The notes under the pieces are model-generated. The model did no database searches. It saw nothing but the letters and a program-made list of their open reading frames with translations, and had not been told where the DNA came from. This document shows positions 6,410 through 8,044 of a DNA stretch of 8,044 bases, in pieces. Both the position numbers and the translations under genes were made by a program. Every line of letters starts with the position of its first letter. The stretch's first letter is position 1. Source of the DNA: Gp6-AA40 sp036742665 (GTDB lineage: Bacteria; Acidobacteriota; Vicinamibacteria; Vicinamibacterales; UBA2999); contig DAINQP010000242.1 of NCBI GenBank assembly GCA_036742665.1, positions 1 through 8,044 on the forward strand, given 5' to 3'.

Positions 6410-8044
6410 ATGACATTTCATTCACCGCGACTTCTGCGCCGCATCCTGGCGGTCTTCCGATGGAATGCACAGGACACGGAGATGGACCAGGAGATGGCGT
6501 TTCACATCGACGCCCTCGCGCGCGAATACATGCATTCAGGAATGAGCGACGCAGAGGCAGTGCGCGCCGCGCGCCGGCGGTTTGGCAACGTGCTCCGCCA
6601 CAAGGAAGCCGGTCACGACGTGCGCACCGCGCACATCGATCAACTCGCTGACGACGTGAAGTCTGGATTCCGGCAGCTCGTGAACGCTCCAGGATTCGCA
6701 TTTGTCGCGGTCATCACGCTGGCCCTTGGCATCGGCGTCAACGCGGCCGTGTTTGCGGTCGTGAAGTCGGCGCTGCTCGACGGGCTGCCGTACTCGGAGT
6801 CCGATCGACTGGTCCGCATTTACGGAGGCGCGACCAATAACGCGTCGCAGATACGAGGGCCATTGAGTGCCGGCACGATCGACGACATCGGAGCGCGGCA
6901 GCAGTCGTTCGACAGCCTCGCCGGATTCACCGACGTCGCCATCGAGGCGGTGTATGGAAGCGATACCGGCCCGCAGATCACGACGATTACCTGGGTCGAA
7001 CCGCAATTCTTCGACACCCTGGGCGTGTCGATGATGCGGGGACGCGCGTTTCGTCGTGATGACGCCGTCAACGGCCTTGTTGCGCTGAGCGGCGGAGCGC
7101 TCGGCCAGGATGCCGGCGCCCCCGTGATTCTGTCGCATCCGGCGTGGACGCGGCTGTTCGGGACCAAGGCGAACGTCATCGGCAGAGACGTGCGCATCAA
7201 CGGCATTCCACGCACCATCGTCGGCGTGCTTCCGGAGAGCTTCATCGGTCCGATGGGTCCAGTGGATTTCTATCTAGCGTTCGATCGCGCACCGGTCGTG
7301 GCGAATCCGATCGCGGTACGGCGAGCGCAGTGGCTCGGACTGATCGGGCGATTGAAGCCAGGCATCAGCCAAGACATCGCGACGGCCGAGGTCGAGCAGA
7401 TCTGGGCGCAGCTCGTGCGCGACTACCCGGCCGACAACGCCACGCTCAGGACGAGCGCCCTGCCACTCCGCGACGCGATGGTCGGCAACACACGCTCGCC
7501 ACTCCTCGTGCTGATGGCCAGCGCCGCGCTCGTGCTGCTGATCACCTGCGCGAACCTTGCTGCAACGCTGCTCTCCCGGGCCTTGTCGAGGCGCAGGGAG
7601 TTCGCGGTGCGCACCGCGCTTGGTGCCGGGCATGTTCGACTCGCACGACAACTGCTCACCGAGAGCACGGTGATGGCCATGACCGGCGGTGTCGCGGGCG
7701 TGCTGCTCGCGATGCTGACGCTCGATGCGATTCGCGATCTTCTGTCACGCGCACTGCCCGTACATGCCAATCCGGCGCTCGACTGGGGTGTACTGCTGGT
7801 GACGACGGCGCTCGCAGTCGGCACCGGTTTCCTGTTCGGTGTAGCCCCGGCGATCGCGATCGGCCGGACCGATACGCAGAGCACGTTGCGAGACGAGTCG
7901 CGCGGCGCCAGCGAAAGTCCCCACTCGCGGCGGCTTCGCGGCACGCTCGTCGCCGCGCAGCTCGCGCTGTGCGTGAGCCTACTGGTCGGGACCGGACTCT
8001 TGGCCCGCAGCTTGTGGGCGATGACCGGCGCATCGCTCGGCTTT
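6410..8044 (+). CDS. ADOP-type ABC permease with prefix domain, 3' end outside window
   Basis: The frame is open from the ATG at 6410 to the last base, giving 545 residues with no stop. It is the N-terminal two thirds of a second duplicated orphan permease. Residues 9-90 form a cytoplasmic helical prefix domain (DTEMDQEMAFHIDALAREYMHSGMSDAEAVRAARRRFGN region), typical of this family and absent from the divergent permease. A first membrane helix follows at about 94-118 (FAFVAVITLALGIGVNAAVFAVV). The first MacB-like periplasmic domain spans about 119-362. FtsX-module helices are at about 363-387, 414-442 and 460-484, with the cytoplasmic motif RRREFAVRTALGAGHVRL at 394-411. A fifth helix, starting the second half, is at 511-533. 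A full-length protein would need about 300 more residues. The start is set by AGGGAG six bases upstream and the one-base gap to padR. Longish ORFs on the opposite strand are shadows. Confidence 0.93.
   Translation, partial: MTFHSPRLLRRILAVFRWNAQDTEMDQEMAFHIDALAREYMHSGMSDAEAVRAARRRFGNVLRHKEAGHDVRTAHIDQLADDVKSGFRQLVNAPGFAFVAVITLALGIGVNAAVFAVVKSALLDGLPYSESDRLVRIYGGATNNASQIRGPLSAGTIDDIGARQQSFDSLAGFTDVAIEAVYGSDTGPQITTITWVEPQFFDTLGVSMMRGRAFRRDDAVNGLVALSGGALGQDAGAPVILSHPAWTRLFGTKANVIGRDVRINGIPRTIVGVLPESFIGPMGPVDFYLAFDRAPVVANPIAVRRAQWLGLIGRLKPGISQDIATAEVEQIWAQLVRDYPADNATLRTSALPLRDAMVGNTRSPLLVLMASAALVLLITCANLAATLLSRALSRRREFAVRTALGAGHVRLARQLLTESTVMAMTGGVAGVLLAMLTLDAIRDLLSRALPVHANPALDWGVLLVTTALAVGTGFLFGVAPAIAIGRTDTQSTLRDESRGASESPHSRRLRGTLVAAQLALCVSLLVGTGLLARSLWAMTGASLGF

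Noticed and set aside
6536..7138. Minus-strand ORF of 200 codons, with others at 7274-7651 and 7423-7944
   Set aside because: All lie antisense to the second permease, whose continuous frame, helices and FtsX motif are clear.

Overview
The window most likely comes from a member of the Acidobacteriota with a GC-rich genome, possibly Vicinamibacteria-like (the class is a guess). The main evidence is two large duplicated FtsX/MacB-type permeases of the acidobacterial orphan permease (ADOP) type, with a short PadR-family regulator of the kind expanded alongside them in Acidobacteria. Coding density is high, no gap exceeds about 140 bases, and no rRNA, tRNA, insertion sequence, prophage or CRISPR array is visible.

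Left part (1-3482). Three genes lie on the minus strand: a COMT/ASMT-like SAM-dependent O-methyltransferase (72-1094), a two-helix DUF502 membrane protein (1220-1891) and a single-domain Ser/Thr-type protein kinase with DFE in place of DFG (2022-2936). A Nudix hydrolase (2961-3461) diverges from the kinase, with only 24 bases between the two start codons. An 11-bp-stem hairpin follows the DUF502 stop codon and separates it from the methyltransferase.

Right part (3483-8044). One permease (814 aa) runs leftward from 5927. The PadR regulator (6064-6408) and a second permease (6410 to beyond the window end) run rightward with a one-base gap between them. The divergent intergenic region of about 136 bp carries a perfect inverted repeat, CTTAGA-TCG-TCTAAG, at 6025-6039. 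It is a good candidate PadR operator and could control both permeases. The second permease has an extra N-terminal cytoplasmic prefix domain that the first lacks. No ABC ATPase gene is visible, as is typical for this family.

The second permease is open to the right edge, so its antisense strand carries several long spurious ORFs that should not be taken as genes. The clearest candidate system is the PadR-controlled divergent pair of ATPase-less permeases. The compact kinase/Nudix divergon is second.
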